Shown: piece after piece, positions 1-11,633 of the stretch
Numbering within the stretch: the first letter of the stretch is position 1
Layout: each line of letters begins with the position of its first letter
Source of the DNA: Hofstenia miamia
Lineage: Eukaryota; Xenacoelomorpha; Acoela; Hofsteniidae
Reading direction: 5' to 3'
Assembly (NCBI GenBank): GCA_900660155.1
Contig: CABFPE010000137.1
Span: 311,121 to 375,120, forward strand
DNA: 64,000 nt
The notes under the pieces: model-generated
What the model saw: the letters and a program-made list of their open reading frames with translations, nothing else
Databases searched by the model: none
Told to the model about the DNA's origin: nothing
Position numbers and translations under genes: made by a program

Positions 1-795
1 ACTTTGTCAAGTGTTTGCCCCATTCTCCATGGCCTCAACAAGTCGCTTGAAAGGAAGCTCGGAAAAGAGAATATAACGCATTTTTGAGGGAGAACTAGTG
101 GAATCACTAATTTCAAACCTGAATCAGCGTTTTCCAAATTTGTTCTCGGATGATGAAATTTATATGCTGGCAATGATTGTGGATTCCCGATTCAAAAATG
201 TTATTTTGGACGAAGATTCAACAGATGTAACAAAAATCAAGTTATTCAATTTTTTGAAAACTATTAATTCGGAATCAAACAATGAAATATTTATGGTATC
301 TGGTGGGGACCGGGAGTCTAACGAGGAGCCAACATCATCTCTTTGGGGTGCATTGGACGAGGCGGTTAAGCAGAAGAAATCAAGAATGTCGTTGGAGTTG
401 GAGAACCCAAAAACAGTGTTTCTCAAGGAACACGATTTGTATTTACAAGAGCCATGTTTAGCAAGATCAGGCGATTGTCTCCAGTACTGGAAGGGAAAGA
501 AAGGAAAGATTCCCATATGTCTCCAAAACAGCTGCAGCGCTTATGGGCATCCCAGGTACAGCCGTTTCTAGCGAACGAGTTTGGTCTGACGCAGGAAACA
601 CCGTCACACATGCCAGAGAATCACTTGCTCGAAATAACTTAAGAATGTTGCTTTATTTACGTGAAAATTTGAAATAAAAATTTCATCTAATTTTTTTTTA
701 TTCATCGCATCGAAAATTCATCGATTTTCGATGATTCAGATTGCATCGCATCGAAATCGCATCGACTTCAAAAAACCCTGAATCGCCCACCCTTA
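1..795 (+). mobile_element. hAT transposon, 3' part of transposase and right terminus
   Basis: The reading from base 1 to the TAA at 674-676 matches the C-terminal half of a hAT (Ac/ZBED-like) transposase: an EEPCLARSGD-like segment near 440-470, then the dimerisation block with GIPGTAVSSERVWSDAG and a final LRMLLYLRENLK. The coding frame changes twice, near base 82 and near base 510-530, so this plain DNA transposon copy is dead. Downstream lies an A/T-rich tract with repeated GATGCGATCGA-like words, ending in GAATCGCCCACCCTTA at about 781-795. Read on the other strand this gives TAAGGGTGGGCGATTC, which looks like a hAT terminal inverted repeat. The left end is outside the window, so the target duplication cannot be checked. 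Confidence 0.8.
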
Positions 796-1404
796 CCACT
801 AAGTAGGTCAAGAGATATTGGGACGTCATTTAAAAGTGACATAAAGTATACAAGTAAAAATATTAAAATTTGTAATGTTTCTGTCTGTTACTTGTCTTAG
901 TGGCAAAATGATATATGGCACAAAAAAATTACTAAAAAATAATGGGAAAGCATGCTGTATATAAACTAGCTAAAATGCCATTGGACATCACATTTCGAAC
1001 ATCAGTACCAACTTCCCTTTCTGCAGTATACACAGCAAGCTTTTCTTTGATTTGTAACACACTTAAAAGCCTAATGAAGATGTACAGGTCTAATCAATTA
1101 CCACAAAATGTTTCTAAAAGTCACACAAACCCCAACTCTTCCTTGACAGGATCAACATTTGAAATGGGATCCACTACTTCTTCCATTTAAAACTATTCAG
1201 TTAGAAGACAATATTTTTATTAAATCTATCCACACAAGGCATGTATTTATTACAATATTAGCATTGGACATGGACGTCTCGAAAACATCTGGACGTGAAG
1301 CAATTTGCAAACCACAAAACCTGAATACATGTTTTGGCCATTTGTTTACACATCACTAGGTTTACTTTTACTAAATCATTCGTACGATTAACTTCATTAT
1401 TGCC
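796..1404. other. unassigned sequence between two transposons
   Basis: No gene is recognised. A short open frame at 942-1190 has no motif I know. The stretch may include the 5' end of the P-like element that follows, but I could not identify its terminal repeat. Confidence 0.4.
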
Positions 1405-2960
1405 AATGGTGTATAAATGTACCATCCCAAATTGCTTTTCTGGATACCAAGAGCACACCACTGACAAATCGGTATCCTTTCATGCTTTTCCCAAGGAGGA
1501 AATCCTCAAGAAAAAATGGATTTGAGGGATTCACAGAGAAGATTTCTATCCTAGTAAATATTCAAAAGTTTGCTCTTTGCACTTTACCCAGGACGATTCC
1601 ATTAAAGAATCAACTGAAAAAAACAATTGTCGCAAAAGAAAAGAGAAAGCAGTCACTTAAGAAATAAGAGATTATTAACAAGTGCATTTCCCACGCAGTT
1701 TATTTGGTTTACCGCCTTATATGTCGCAGAATAAAGGACAACCCGATCCAATAATGCGTAAGTTGTTTGGTTTCATTTATTATTTAAAATACTAGGAAAT
1801 AATTGAATAATTAGTTATTTATGTTTTACCTATACTGTACTTGTGTTATAGTTTCAATCAGACAAATTATTAGGCGATTGCTTGCAGCAATGTTGTATAA
1901 TTCAACTTTTAAAATGTTTGTCTAAAATACCATTTAAAATTCTTTAGATCATTTACAAATCGAATTCAAAAACAAGTGAAAATTTAGAAAGTTGCAATGA
2001 AGAGTTTTTAAATTCAGACTGTTTTGAATCTATTCCTGAGTTAGAGGAAAAGCTTAGAAAGGAGCGCATACCAAACGATTGGACATTTTTTATCTGCAAT
2101 GACAATGCAACGATTGCTAAGTTTATCGTTGACTCTAACTCTGTATTTCTTGATTCTTGCTTATTCATATTCCCCTCAAGATGATTTACAGTTACTCACG
2201 TGTCACTTATTATCTAATGTAACCCGTATTAATAAGGTAACAGAATTTTAAACATTTTAGCTGCGATTAATGGTTTAGGTGTCAATTCCCATACAGATTT
2301 TGCTATTGATCAAGTGGCTCTAACTTTGCGTAATCTAACTGATCATGTTGATTCAAATTATTATAATTTCTTGTTTTTTCCCAGTGAACAAATTGAAAAT
2401 CTAAGCTTTGAAAAAAATTACCGCCGTTATTCATTTGATTTATCTCACTTTGTTACTTAATGTTTTCTAAAGGCCCATCCTGTTATAGTTACTTAAATTA
2501 AGAGAGAATATTAATTTGCCCTCTAAAAGACATCTCGCATCTATTACTAAAGATGTTCATTCTTGCAGTGTATAGGATTATTTAAGAGAACGATTTTCTA
2601 AGTTAAACAATCATGAGAAATACATTTCTATAATTATTGACGAAATCTACACAGATAAAAAAATGAATATTTTCTAATGGTAAATTTTATGGCTTTAACG
2701 AAAGTGGGGACATAGCTAAAACGTTATTAGTTTTTATGATATGTTCATTATCTGGGAAATATTGTGATGTTGTTTCGTTAACTCCTGTGTCCGTTTTAAA
2801 TGCTAATTTGCTTTATTCCAAATGTAAAGAAGTCTTTTATGCAGTTAGTGAAGTGGGATTCTCAATTATTTCTGTATGTTGTGACAACCACCTGGTAAAA
2901 AATTCTACTTTGATTGTCTTTGTTAAAAAATTTGAAGGTCATTTGCTTCATTTAATTTGA
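1405..2960 (+). mobile_element. P-element/THAP9-like transposase, N-terminal and central part (broken)
   Basis: ATG at 1405 opens a THAP zinc finger: CTIPNC gives the first cysteine pair, VCSLHF near 1570-1585 gives the CxxH pair, and a basic tail (NCRKRKEK) follows. A stop at 1523-1525 (TGA) lies inside the THAP domain at KKKWI-stop-GIHREDF, where relatives often have Arg or another residue. Further right come P-transposase pieces in several frames: LPSKRHLASITKDV near 2520, YISIIIDEIYTDKK near 2625, and SLSGKYCDVVSLTPVSVLN to VCCDNHLVKN at 2736-2905. Frames change repeatedly. The reading breaks off where the 2.96-4.37 kb retroelement begins and the C-terminal part resumes at 4.6 kb. Confidence 0.75.
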
Positions 2961-4370
2961 TATGCCGCACAACTTCACAAATTAGACACTACTATTTCAA
3001 TTCAGAAAAAACCTCTACTAATACTGAATATTCTTACCATAACGCTTCTATTGACTGGCAACGCCTAGCTGATTTTACAGGCATGCCCGACCGAGTACGC
3101 GCTTTAATGGACATCCACATTTCACTAAAAAGCTTTCAACCGCACCTAGTTAAAAAAAGCCCACATGTATTAGCGATACTCTCAAACGTCAACACGCAGA
3201 CGCCATACTTGCAGTGATTTTAGGAGCAGACATTATTAGGCCTTCCCCAAAAACAGTCGCCAAAAATAATAACAGATTCAGAATGGTCATAGATTACTCG
3301 CATTTAACACCATTAACCACTCCAATTGCTTACTATTCTCCGTCTTTCCTCAAAATTATCCGTAAAGTCCCGCCAGTGGGCCATTACCTTGCGGTAAAAT
3401 TTGACCTTAAGAATGCGTATTATCACTTAAGTGTTCGTCAATCTGATCAGTTTAAAACTACGTTTATCGCTTACGATGGCAAGCGCTACTACTTTGTTAA
3501 AGCCCCCATGGGCCTCTCCTATTCAGCAGCACCCTGCCAACTTCTCACAAACTACCTTATAAGATCACTTCGCCAATTCGCACATTCATCATGGGCTCAT
3601 GTTGACAATAGTTTAGTTATTTTCCATTCCAAACACTTACAAAAAGTAGCACAATGACATAGGGAAGTTGAAGACTTAGGTATAAGTTGCATTCAATTTG
3701 AATCCACATCTATCTCACCGACTATTTCTTTCTTAGGATTCAATTTAGAGATTGCAAATTCACATATCTCCGCTACCTTTGAGAGAAGACAAATTACGAG
3801 AGTTCTTGCTGAAATTCCAATTATTAATCTCTCCGACAAGCAACGGCAAATTGTTTTAGGGCATTTATACTTCATCTGGCCATTATTAGGAACATACAAT
3901 ATTCTATCTCCACTTTATAACACATCATCGCCAAAATTTTGGCCAGCTCAAATATTCACCATTCTCATTATTCGATAGTCAACTTTTTCTATGCCATGGT
4001 CTCCTCTTTCTTTTCGTGAAGACTCTCGAACATGGTACGCAAACACATCTGATTTCGGCCTAGGGCTGGTGACCCCCGATTTTGTATCTTTTTTTTACCA
4101 AACATAGTCTGTTCTTAACATTTACCATGAAGCACAAGCCTTAGCTATAGCGCTACACTTTTGCCAACACGGCGACAGAATTTTAATAGATAATATGGCT
4201 TTAGCATGCGCATGTAATTCCGGCAAAGTTAAAACATTACCTTACTTTTTATCGGTTTACCTTACAATGATGGTTCGGATTGAATCAGTATCTGTGCGAT
4301 GGATACCTTCCAGCATCAATTTGGCAGAAAAATCTTCAAGATGTTTTTCACAAGCTTTACGCCACTAAAC
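2957..4370 (+). mobile_element. retroelement fossil with reverse transcriptase and RNase H (DIRS-like or LTR kin)
   Basis: A reverse-transcriptase core is visible at 3214-3657: MVIDYSHL, a palm motif FDLKNAYYHLSVRQSDQF, then APMGLSYSAAPCQ. An RNase-H-like part follows to about 4366 (HEAQALAIALHFCQ, then DNMALACACNSG and VRWIPSSINLAEKSSR). This order and the WIPSS-N-A ending suit DIRS-like or LTR-type elements, but I see neither LTRs nor a tyrosine recombinase, so the family stays open. The copy is broken, with a few breaks. It sits between two parts of a P-like transposase and probably inserted into it. Confidence 0.6.
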
Positions 4371-4599
4371 TTCAATTAACTCATCTAACAGCATACTTTT
4401 AATTCCAATATTTGTTATTCAGTGCTTCTTACTTATTTAATATTGCAATTTTATTTTGAATTGGCATAAATATGACTAATTTGTAAATCGCAGTTTAGTT
4501 GCATTTTTGATTTCATTCTGTGCTTACGTGTGAAGATAAAATAAATATTTTTGTTATCTTATATACTTATATACTTATCTATGCATTCGCATTGTGTTT

Positions 4600-5217
4600 T
4601 ATGTTTTTAAAAGGTAGATATTTGATTGGATCTAAGCAGATCTTTGCATGTGAATCAAAAATTCGTGCTATAAGCATTATGGAATTCTCCAAACTTGATG
4701 TACGAGGTCTTTTTATTACGCATCGTAATGAGAATGAAACAATGAAGCTGGATCTACCATCTTTGGATGATTACGCTGAAGCGAAAGTCGATGAAAATCT
4801 TTTCTATTATATTGCAGGATATGCCTCTTATAGACTGAAACAAAAATTTAATTGTTCAGAGTGTCTCAACAAATTAATTCGAGATGAAAGCTTAAATGAT
4901 TCAAGACAAGATTTCCTTATGCTAAGAAATCGTGATAATCTTTCTCTTTCTTCCGACCTAATGAATGCTATTGTTGCTCATAAACATAAACGCTTCAAGT
5001 TTGCAAAAAGTCATTATCGATTAAATGCACTTTTTTCAAAATCATTCAATGTTCGAGAATTCTTTTTAAAATACTGCAGCAAAAACCGACCAAGCTATTG
5101 GGATGATAATAAAATATCATGTGGACAGGATAAGAAGTCTGTATTCATTGACGTTTGTACACTTACATTAAATTGTATGATGAAAAATTTTGTAAAAATT
5201 CAGCATGTGTATAACTA
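4600..5217 (+). mobile_element. P-element/THAP9-like transposase, C-terminal part
   Basis: An open frame running to the stop at 5215-5217 carries the conserved C-terminal block of P/THAP9 transposases: YYIAGYASYRLKQKFNCSEC, with the paired cysteines of the CxEC motif. The reading from about 4610 (GRYLIGSKQ) is in frame with it. It follows the N-terminal part on the same strand at 1.4-2.96 kb. The central segment of the family (the DPVHLLKNIRN-like block) is not visible, so some host-element sequence was lost when or after the retroelement landed. Not functional. Confidence 0.7.
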
Positions 5218-6420
5218 AGCAATTGTATCACGTGTGTTAAAAAATTTAAATGATAATTTTTTGAGTTTTTGAAAAGTATAAATATAAATATTGGAATAAT
5301 TATGTGAATTGTTTTCGAGTTATTGTAAGAACCACATTTTTTCATTTGGCCCAAAAATGTATACAAGTAATATTTGCTTCACTTCAAGGTATGTATTTAG
5401 AAGTCCATACATTGAAATAGTGATTTGTTGCCATCTTTAATGTTTTCATTTTTTTAGCACAAAACAAGAACTCGTCATTTTACATCATTTCAGATATGCA
5501 AACAATACATATTTGTTTTACTATAATTTACACCATCATAGAAGACAAATTAAAATTCGCTTTAAAAATATACTGAATGTTGTTCAAATGTCCATTGAAA
5601 CTTTAAAGTGACATTTGTTGTTATTATCTAGCGGAATTTAAAATCATTTGCATGCAGGTGAATCAAATTTTGATTAATAGTTTTTTTACTTATTGGTGAT
5701 GTTTGCATGGCTCATTTTTAACCATATTCAGAGGAAGGGGTGGGTAAAACTACCCACCTCTCTCTTATTCTAAAGTTAGCATTTTTCCTTGAAACCTTCC
5801 GACTTATAATATTTATCTATTACGCACATTTGTGACAAATTTTAGGGGTTGGCGTTGAGAACATTCAAAAATATGAAAACATTGTTGTAAATTTCTGACG
5901 GAAATTTTATTTTTGTTTTTTATCAACATTTAAATGAAACATTGTGTCACACCCACTCAAGGTCTGTTGAAAATATGGAATGTTACATCACACAAATGTT
6001 TTTCTGCTTGTTATTTATAAGACTGAGTGCCACTATTAGTGAGATACATGTCTCTAATTTCTAATTATAGACGCATTCATTTACTGTTATATTTATTTAC
6101 TCATTCATTTACTCGTATCTTCCTCTTAATAATCTTATTAATAAATTACAATTGCAAGTAGAAAATTCTTTAGATGTATATGTAATGAACAGTAGGTATG
6201 AAGAGCGATAATTACAATTACGCCACAATTATCTATTGCAATTGTTTCGCAATTGTATATAAGCCACTAATTACATATCTTTTATAGCATTTTAGAAATA
6301 TTCAAATACATTGTAGATTTTGGTTTACAGTATTGAATTAACAAATACGGAAAGAAATTTTACATAAAGTAAAAGAATAATTTGCTAGACAATTTTTACA
6401 ACGATTTGGTATGCAATTGA
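5218..6420. other. AT-rich non-coding stretch
   Basis: No supported gene, RNA or repeat family. Contains several polypyrimidine and AT-rich runs only. Confidence 0.5.
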
Positions 6421-8280
6421 CCATGGCGACCAAAATTCACAATTCAGTAATAACGTTGACGATAATAATGATGGCCTTGACAGCGATCATAAGGAAGAAC
6501 CAGGTGATAATAATGTGAATGTTCATTTCGATCCTGATCAAATGGTCGAAAATAAAGAAGACGACGATTTACCCGATGATGACAAGGATATATTGTCAAG
6601 AAAACAAAAATTCAAGTCTGAGAAAGACCTTCTTGACGTAGATAATTATGACAAAATGGCGAATCAAAAGAGTTTGTTTGGTCAAACATAAAATTGACCA
6701 ACTAAAATGGACGACAGAGCTTTTAACGGATGCATTAGAAGCAAGCACAAGAAGAGCTGGAAGATGATCGATATGCGATCTACTGTGACTAGGCGGCCCA
6801 GACATTTTGTGAACAATAATTCGACATCGATCATGGCTCATGCCACAATCACAAATAACATTCATGAAGATTGTCCCGTCAAACAAACAATAAAAATACA
6901 GAATTTCGGCGCATACTAGTTATCTATGATAAAAAATAAAATTCAAGTTGGTATCGCTTAAGGAGGTAAAGACGTGAATTGTTCTTATGTACGCTCCATA
7001 TGAACAAACCGTCATTAGATAAGGTATTTGACCACGAACGTACATGTATATATGATGTATTAACCACGATTATGGAGAGAAAGCAATTCTTAATCATGCA
7101 ATTCAACTACTCGGAAACGCGAAAGGAGCATTGGAAAACATAAATTCAGATGTTTTCGGGATTTTTCTGAATCAATCAACGAACGATTTCTTCGCCCCAT
7201 CTTGCTGTCGATGAGACCCTATTTCCATATGGAAGAGCTATATTACTTAAGAGGACAGTCCTGAAAAACCTGTGCGACTCTTCTGTTCAATATACGCACT
7301 TTTCTGTTCCGTATGCACAAACAAATTTTACAATACCAGAACAGATAACTACATAAAATACTTAGGTGAGAATACGACATCTATGGGGGAATCAGTCTGC
7401 CTACACAGTAGGGAATATAACCATAACCGAAACATTACGAAAAGACTGAATCGGGATTCCGAAAGAGATGAAGGTTGAGGATGGACGGAACGAAAATCAA
7501 CAATGCCACAATGAAAATAAAATGCTGATTTCGTATGCAGATAAAAGAAAAAAAGGCACGAAAACTACATTGGCTTTGTCTACTATGCATAACGAGATGC
7601 GTATAACTAAGGATGAGTGAAAAAAACCTGAGTCAATTGTATATTACGATCACATGGAAGGTGGGATAGATATTGTGAGCTTACTGTCAACTAATCTATC
7701 CATCAGCTCAAGAACAAGAAGATGGCAATGCAATGCATTCTCTTTCGCATTAGACTCTGTGCAAACATTTGTATTGTATGAAGTACATGATAAATAAAAA
7801 CTGCTAAATTGTGTGGTTACATGGCAGGCTGGGATAGAATTAATGAAACCACAGATGAAATTCGCTACAACGCTGATACCCCTGGACCATCCAATGAATG
7901 GCCAGATGAATTCAAACGTTGCGTAGACTGTGTAATCAACGTCGAATTGAAATATATAGTCCAGCTTATGCAAAAATTAAGAATACACTAAACAAGTTGA
8001 CTAGAAAATACAACCAATGTAAGAGATTAATCTGCAAGAAAGCAGGACATACATGTAGATGCATATTGTGTATTTCATGTAACACCAAGTTCAATTTTGT
8101 AGAAAAGTAACGTTTGTACTAAAGTAATAGTTCTGAACAACTTACATTTCGCATATTTTTTCCTTCGTACTACCCTGACGTCATCAAAATGTGGGAGGCC
8201 GAAACCAGATGATGACAGCTGCTTGGAGGAACGCAGCGAACACAGACATATTCTTAGACTTTTAGATTTATCTAGCATGC
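6420..8280 (+). mobile_element. decayed piggyBac transposon
   Basis: Pieces of a piggyBac transposase appear in order but in changing frames. An acidic N-terminal region lies at 6420-6600, LAVDETLFPYGRA near 7190-7240, and GNITKTGIPKEMKV with ENKMLISYADK at about 7430-7545. Then come ALSTMHNEMRITKDE near 7570-7615 and VYYDHMEGGIDIVSLLSTN to SRTRRWQCNAFSF near 7640-7750. A cysteine-rich C-terminal part (NQCKRLICKKAGHTCRCILC) lies near 8015-8080. The family catalyses cut-and-paste at TTAA sites. Here at least four frame changes and internal stops make it dead. I could not define TTAA ends or terminal repeats. Confidence 0.7.
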
Positions 8281-9205
8281 AGAAGTACTTTCAGGATTAG
8301 GAACCTCGAATTGTATCACAAAAACCTGTCAATTTCACTACAAAAACACCGACCTTTTCCACAATAAACGCTTGATAATTGGCAATCTCATTGCTATTCC
8401 CATTGAATGAAAAAAATATCTAGAGGTACAATACAAACTATTACACAAGTCAGAAAACTTATATTCAAATGTATGATTTTAAATAGGAGCTTACTCCATG
8501 TATAACTTCTAATTTTCACTTATACAAAACAGTAAAAACAAACATTTTGAGGAACACGGAAGATCAAGAGTTGCTCTATATAAAATTGCGTACAACAACC
8601 TCAAACATAGAAATGAGCAAATTTCACAATTGAATAATTGGAAATGGTTAATTAATATACATCGCAATGTTGCGTTTTGAAAAGTATGATACGGATTTTA
8701 ATGAACACTTGACTTACAGAATAAACTAGCAAAATTTTTAGCTATTAACAACGACGTGAGTTTACACGCATTTACAATCAAAGAATGGGTGTTGAAAATT
8801 GATTTTGAGATTTGAAATGAAATTAATGACATCGAAATAAGCATAGTGAACCTTGATTTGAATTGGATGTAAAACAAACTATTAAATAGTTGAAATCGTG
8901 TCGAATTTTCGAAATGGTAAAAGTAGAGAGAGTTTATTTTGTTTAATGATTTGTCGGCAATTCATGTGAAATGTGTTCTTTGAAATCTACACACAAGACA
9001 AGCTAATAGACAACGAAGAAATTTAAACTGTTTCAATTACTCTAGGTTAAGTGAAACTTAATATGACTAGATTTGGAAAATAACTACTCTAGAAGCAAAA
9101 TGTAAAAAAAGTTTAGTGGTTAATGAAGGAAGCGTTGATAGGTTTCTGTTCCCTTTTTCCTTAGCATAATGGTTTTTGTATGTAAGTAAGTATGTCTATA
9201 TATAA
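8281..9205. other. AT-rich non-coding stretch
   Basis: No gene or known repeat recognised. Confidence 0.5.
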
Positions 9206-9285
9206 GAGTCGCTTTGTATATGGCTTTTTCGAAAAGGCCGTACAAAGCGACTCCGGACCTGAAATTGCCATATACAAAGCGACTC
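9206..9285. repeat. foldback element with 19-bp perfect inverted repeats
   Basis: GAGTCGCTTTGTATATGGC at 9206-9224 is exactly complementary to GCCATATACAAAGCGACTC at 9267-9285. A third, shorter copy (TACAAAGCGACTC, 9241-9253) lies inside. It can pair with the left arm to give a tighter hairpin around TTTTTCGAAAA. The right arm runs into GGCGCCTATAT, a junction seen again next to the TA repeats at 10.65 and 11.27 kb. It looks like a tiny non-autonomous (MITE-like) element. Confidence 0.75.
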
Positions 9286-9590
9286 TGGCGCCTATATCAA
9301 GGGAAAATTGATTTATATTGTATGAAATTTTCAACAATATTTTCTATCTTACCTGAGAGATTTAGGTAAAAAATACCAAAAATATTTTTTTCGAATTTTT
9401 TATAGAAAATAAGCAATACAATATACCATTTATATATCTATATATATATACTGAATATATAAAATTAAAAGCTTCGGCAAACATATGAGAGTTGCAACAA
9501 ATATAAAGACTCTAGTTGAACATGCTTGATCAAACAAATATAGCAGCAAGGATAAAATTATTAGAAAGATAAATGGGAGCGTAACAGATT

Positions 9591-10007
9591 TCATTCAACA
9601 AAGCACTTAATAAAGTTCACAGCGAGTTGTTTCATTGTACTGAGTCGCAGACTTAATTTGTGAGAGGACACTATACATTCCAAAAAAGGATATGTAAGAT
9701 AATTTGCAATTAGAGCATTGTTATTGAAAATAAAAGTTGGCGTACAAAAAATATCATTCCAATCCTTAGAAAAGAGGAATATTTTGATATTAAGCTTTGT
9801 GGTTCTTATAAAAATGATAAAACATTTCACTATCATTTTCCTAAAAAAATTGTGAAGCTTCCGCAATTTTCCCTGCAACAACAAAATTCTAAACATTAGA
9901 AAATATGCATGCATTGAATAGAATGCATAGATACTTCTCAAAACATTTATGAAACCTAACTTTAGACTAGGCAAAACTGAAATCCTCACAACTTCTTGAA
10001 AAAACAT
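9591..10007. other. unassigned open frame, probably chance
   Basis: A 138-codon minus-strand frame, rich in Phe, Leu and Ile, without splice context or family match. In AT-rich DNA this is most likely accidental. Confidence 0.3.
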
Positions 10008-10616
10008 GAAGCAGAATGATAAAGAAACCCAACAATTTAATCAGTCACATACAACAACAAATTTATGAATGAGTATAAACTAAAGCTATGGTAAGCTTAG
10101 CATGGTTTTAACATTCCCATATCGCTATTAGCTCCCATCGCAATAAACATAGTTATAAATTTAATCGGTTACGGGATAATCAGTAAGCAAAGCATGGTTA
10201 GTAGTGCAGTATTAACATCATAAGCCGACATCATGTCAAAGTTATACATACATGTTTGCCAGCAACAACTAAAAGGAATTCAGGTTAAGTTCATCAAATC
10301 CGGTGGAGGCAAACGATTGGCAAAATAACACAGAATCATTATACAAATGTATTACAGAGCATTCCAGGGAAAGAAGAAAAACATTAACCTTTGTAATTTA
10401 ACAGTTTTAATCCAATTCTCTTTGAGATAATTGCCAAAATTTAATGAAAAACGTCATAGGCATTTCAACATTAATTCAAAAACTGAATTGTATGTGACGA
10501 AGCTCTTCGTTATATCGTTATATATATAAACTGAGAATATTGCTTGTTAGACTAAAGCAATGAATAGAAAATGGTTTATTCAAAAGAAGTGGAAACCAAA
10601 CGATCACATAGATTTA

Positions 10617-10622
<6 letters not shown>

Positions 10623-10652
<30 letters not shown>
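10623..10652. repeat. TA microsatellite
   Basis: An uninterrupted TA run followed by TACATACATA, directly left of the GGCGCC boundary of the next entry. Confidence 0.85.
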
Positions 10653-10656
<4 letters not shown>

Positions 10657-11267
10657 CATAGGCGCCAAGTACGGTGAAGGAACGGCCGTGCAAATGGGTT
10701 ACAAACATTATAATCTCGTTTTTGAACCTAAGCTAGCGTTCTATTTATACCTTATTGTTAAAAAAAACTACAAGGTATTTCATTGTCAAGCAAACTTTTA
10801 AGTTGCCACAAAAATAACACTAACGTAATCAAGGCATATGAACTGATATACTAGCAGTAAAAATCAATCGTAAATGTTTGTTTTTTAAAGGGTAGCAGTG
10901 CAGTCGAGGTCTGTTGAGTTAGTTGTCAGTCAGATGAATTTGCTACACCAGTTGATACGAGATACCAGGACGAAACTTGACTCTAAACTAGGTAAAGCAT
11001 AGTTATTTTTAACAACACTTTCAGGCAATCTAAAAATATGACGTAATAATTATATTCAACACTAACGCATTTTAAAATAACTACCGAGTAAAAGGTAGGC
11101 TAAATTAAGTACAAATGCTTGCGGATATTAGTGACTTATTTAAACCATTTCAGATTGGCAGACAAGGTGCTAAACTGAGTTTAGTTTACAAATGCTAAAT
11201 ATATTACTAGCGTATACTTTGATTTTGTTAAGGAGTGCCAGGCACGCTTGAACGCCCGTACATGGCG

Positions 11268-11269
<2 letters not shown>
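10653..11269. repeat. about 620-bp unit with imperfect inverted ends flanked by TA repeats
   Basis: The left boundary reads GGCGCCAAGTACGG. The right boundary, read on the minus strand, is GGCGCCATGTACGG. Both abut TA microsatellites, as expected for an element that inserts into TA runs. Inside, 10890-10992 is a plus-strand stretch open in one frame and followed by a GTAAAG donor-like site, but it matches nothing I know. Possibly a non-autonomous DNA transposon. Confidence 0.5.

Positions 11270-11301
<32 letters not shown>
11270..11301. repeat. TA microsatellite
   Basis: A TA run directly right of the inverted GGCGCC boundary at about 11264-11269. Confidence 0.85.
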
Positions 11302-11303
<2 letters not shown>

Positions 11304-11494
11304 GTATGTATAGAAATTACGACAAAATTTTCAAATTGACAAAACATTTTCAATTCACTTTCCACAGATAATTAGAAACTTCAGTTAAAATTCTATGACA
11401 ATTTGCAAAGACTAATATAAATCCGAGGGTTGTTTAATTAAAACACAAAATACACGTGAATATGAATTTTTAAAATGAATAGTAAAATAAATAC

Positions 11495-11633
11495 CTTGTG
11501 CAAGCCCGATTGACTTGGCGTGAAGGCAACTCTACACTTATCACCAACCACCTTCTTTGAAATGGCGTTCGATGGTGGCTGTTGCGGGCAGTCACAGTTG
11601 ACAGTTATATCGTTTGGCGTAATTGAAGGATGG
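11495..11633 (-). CDS. jbug: filamin exon: part of a filamin repeat
   Basis: Follows TTATGCAG and ends CACAAG|GTATTT. Reads HPSITPNDITVNCDCPQQP and, further on, VVGDKCRVAFTPSQSGLHK, the usual strand pattern of a filamin immunoglobulin-like repeat (TPxDI, then CxVxFxPxxxGxH). Same strand and order as the CH exons. Confidence 0.75.

Noticed and set aside
10571-10801. 76-codon frame with a repeated Tyr-Ile run
   Set aside because: The repeat is the translated TA microsatellite.
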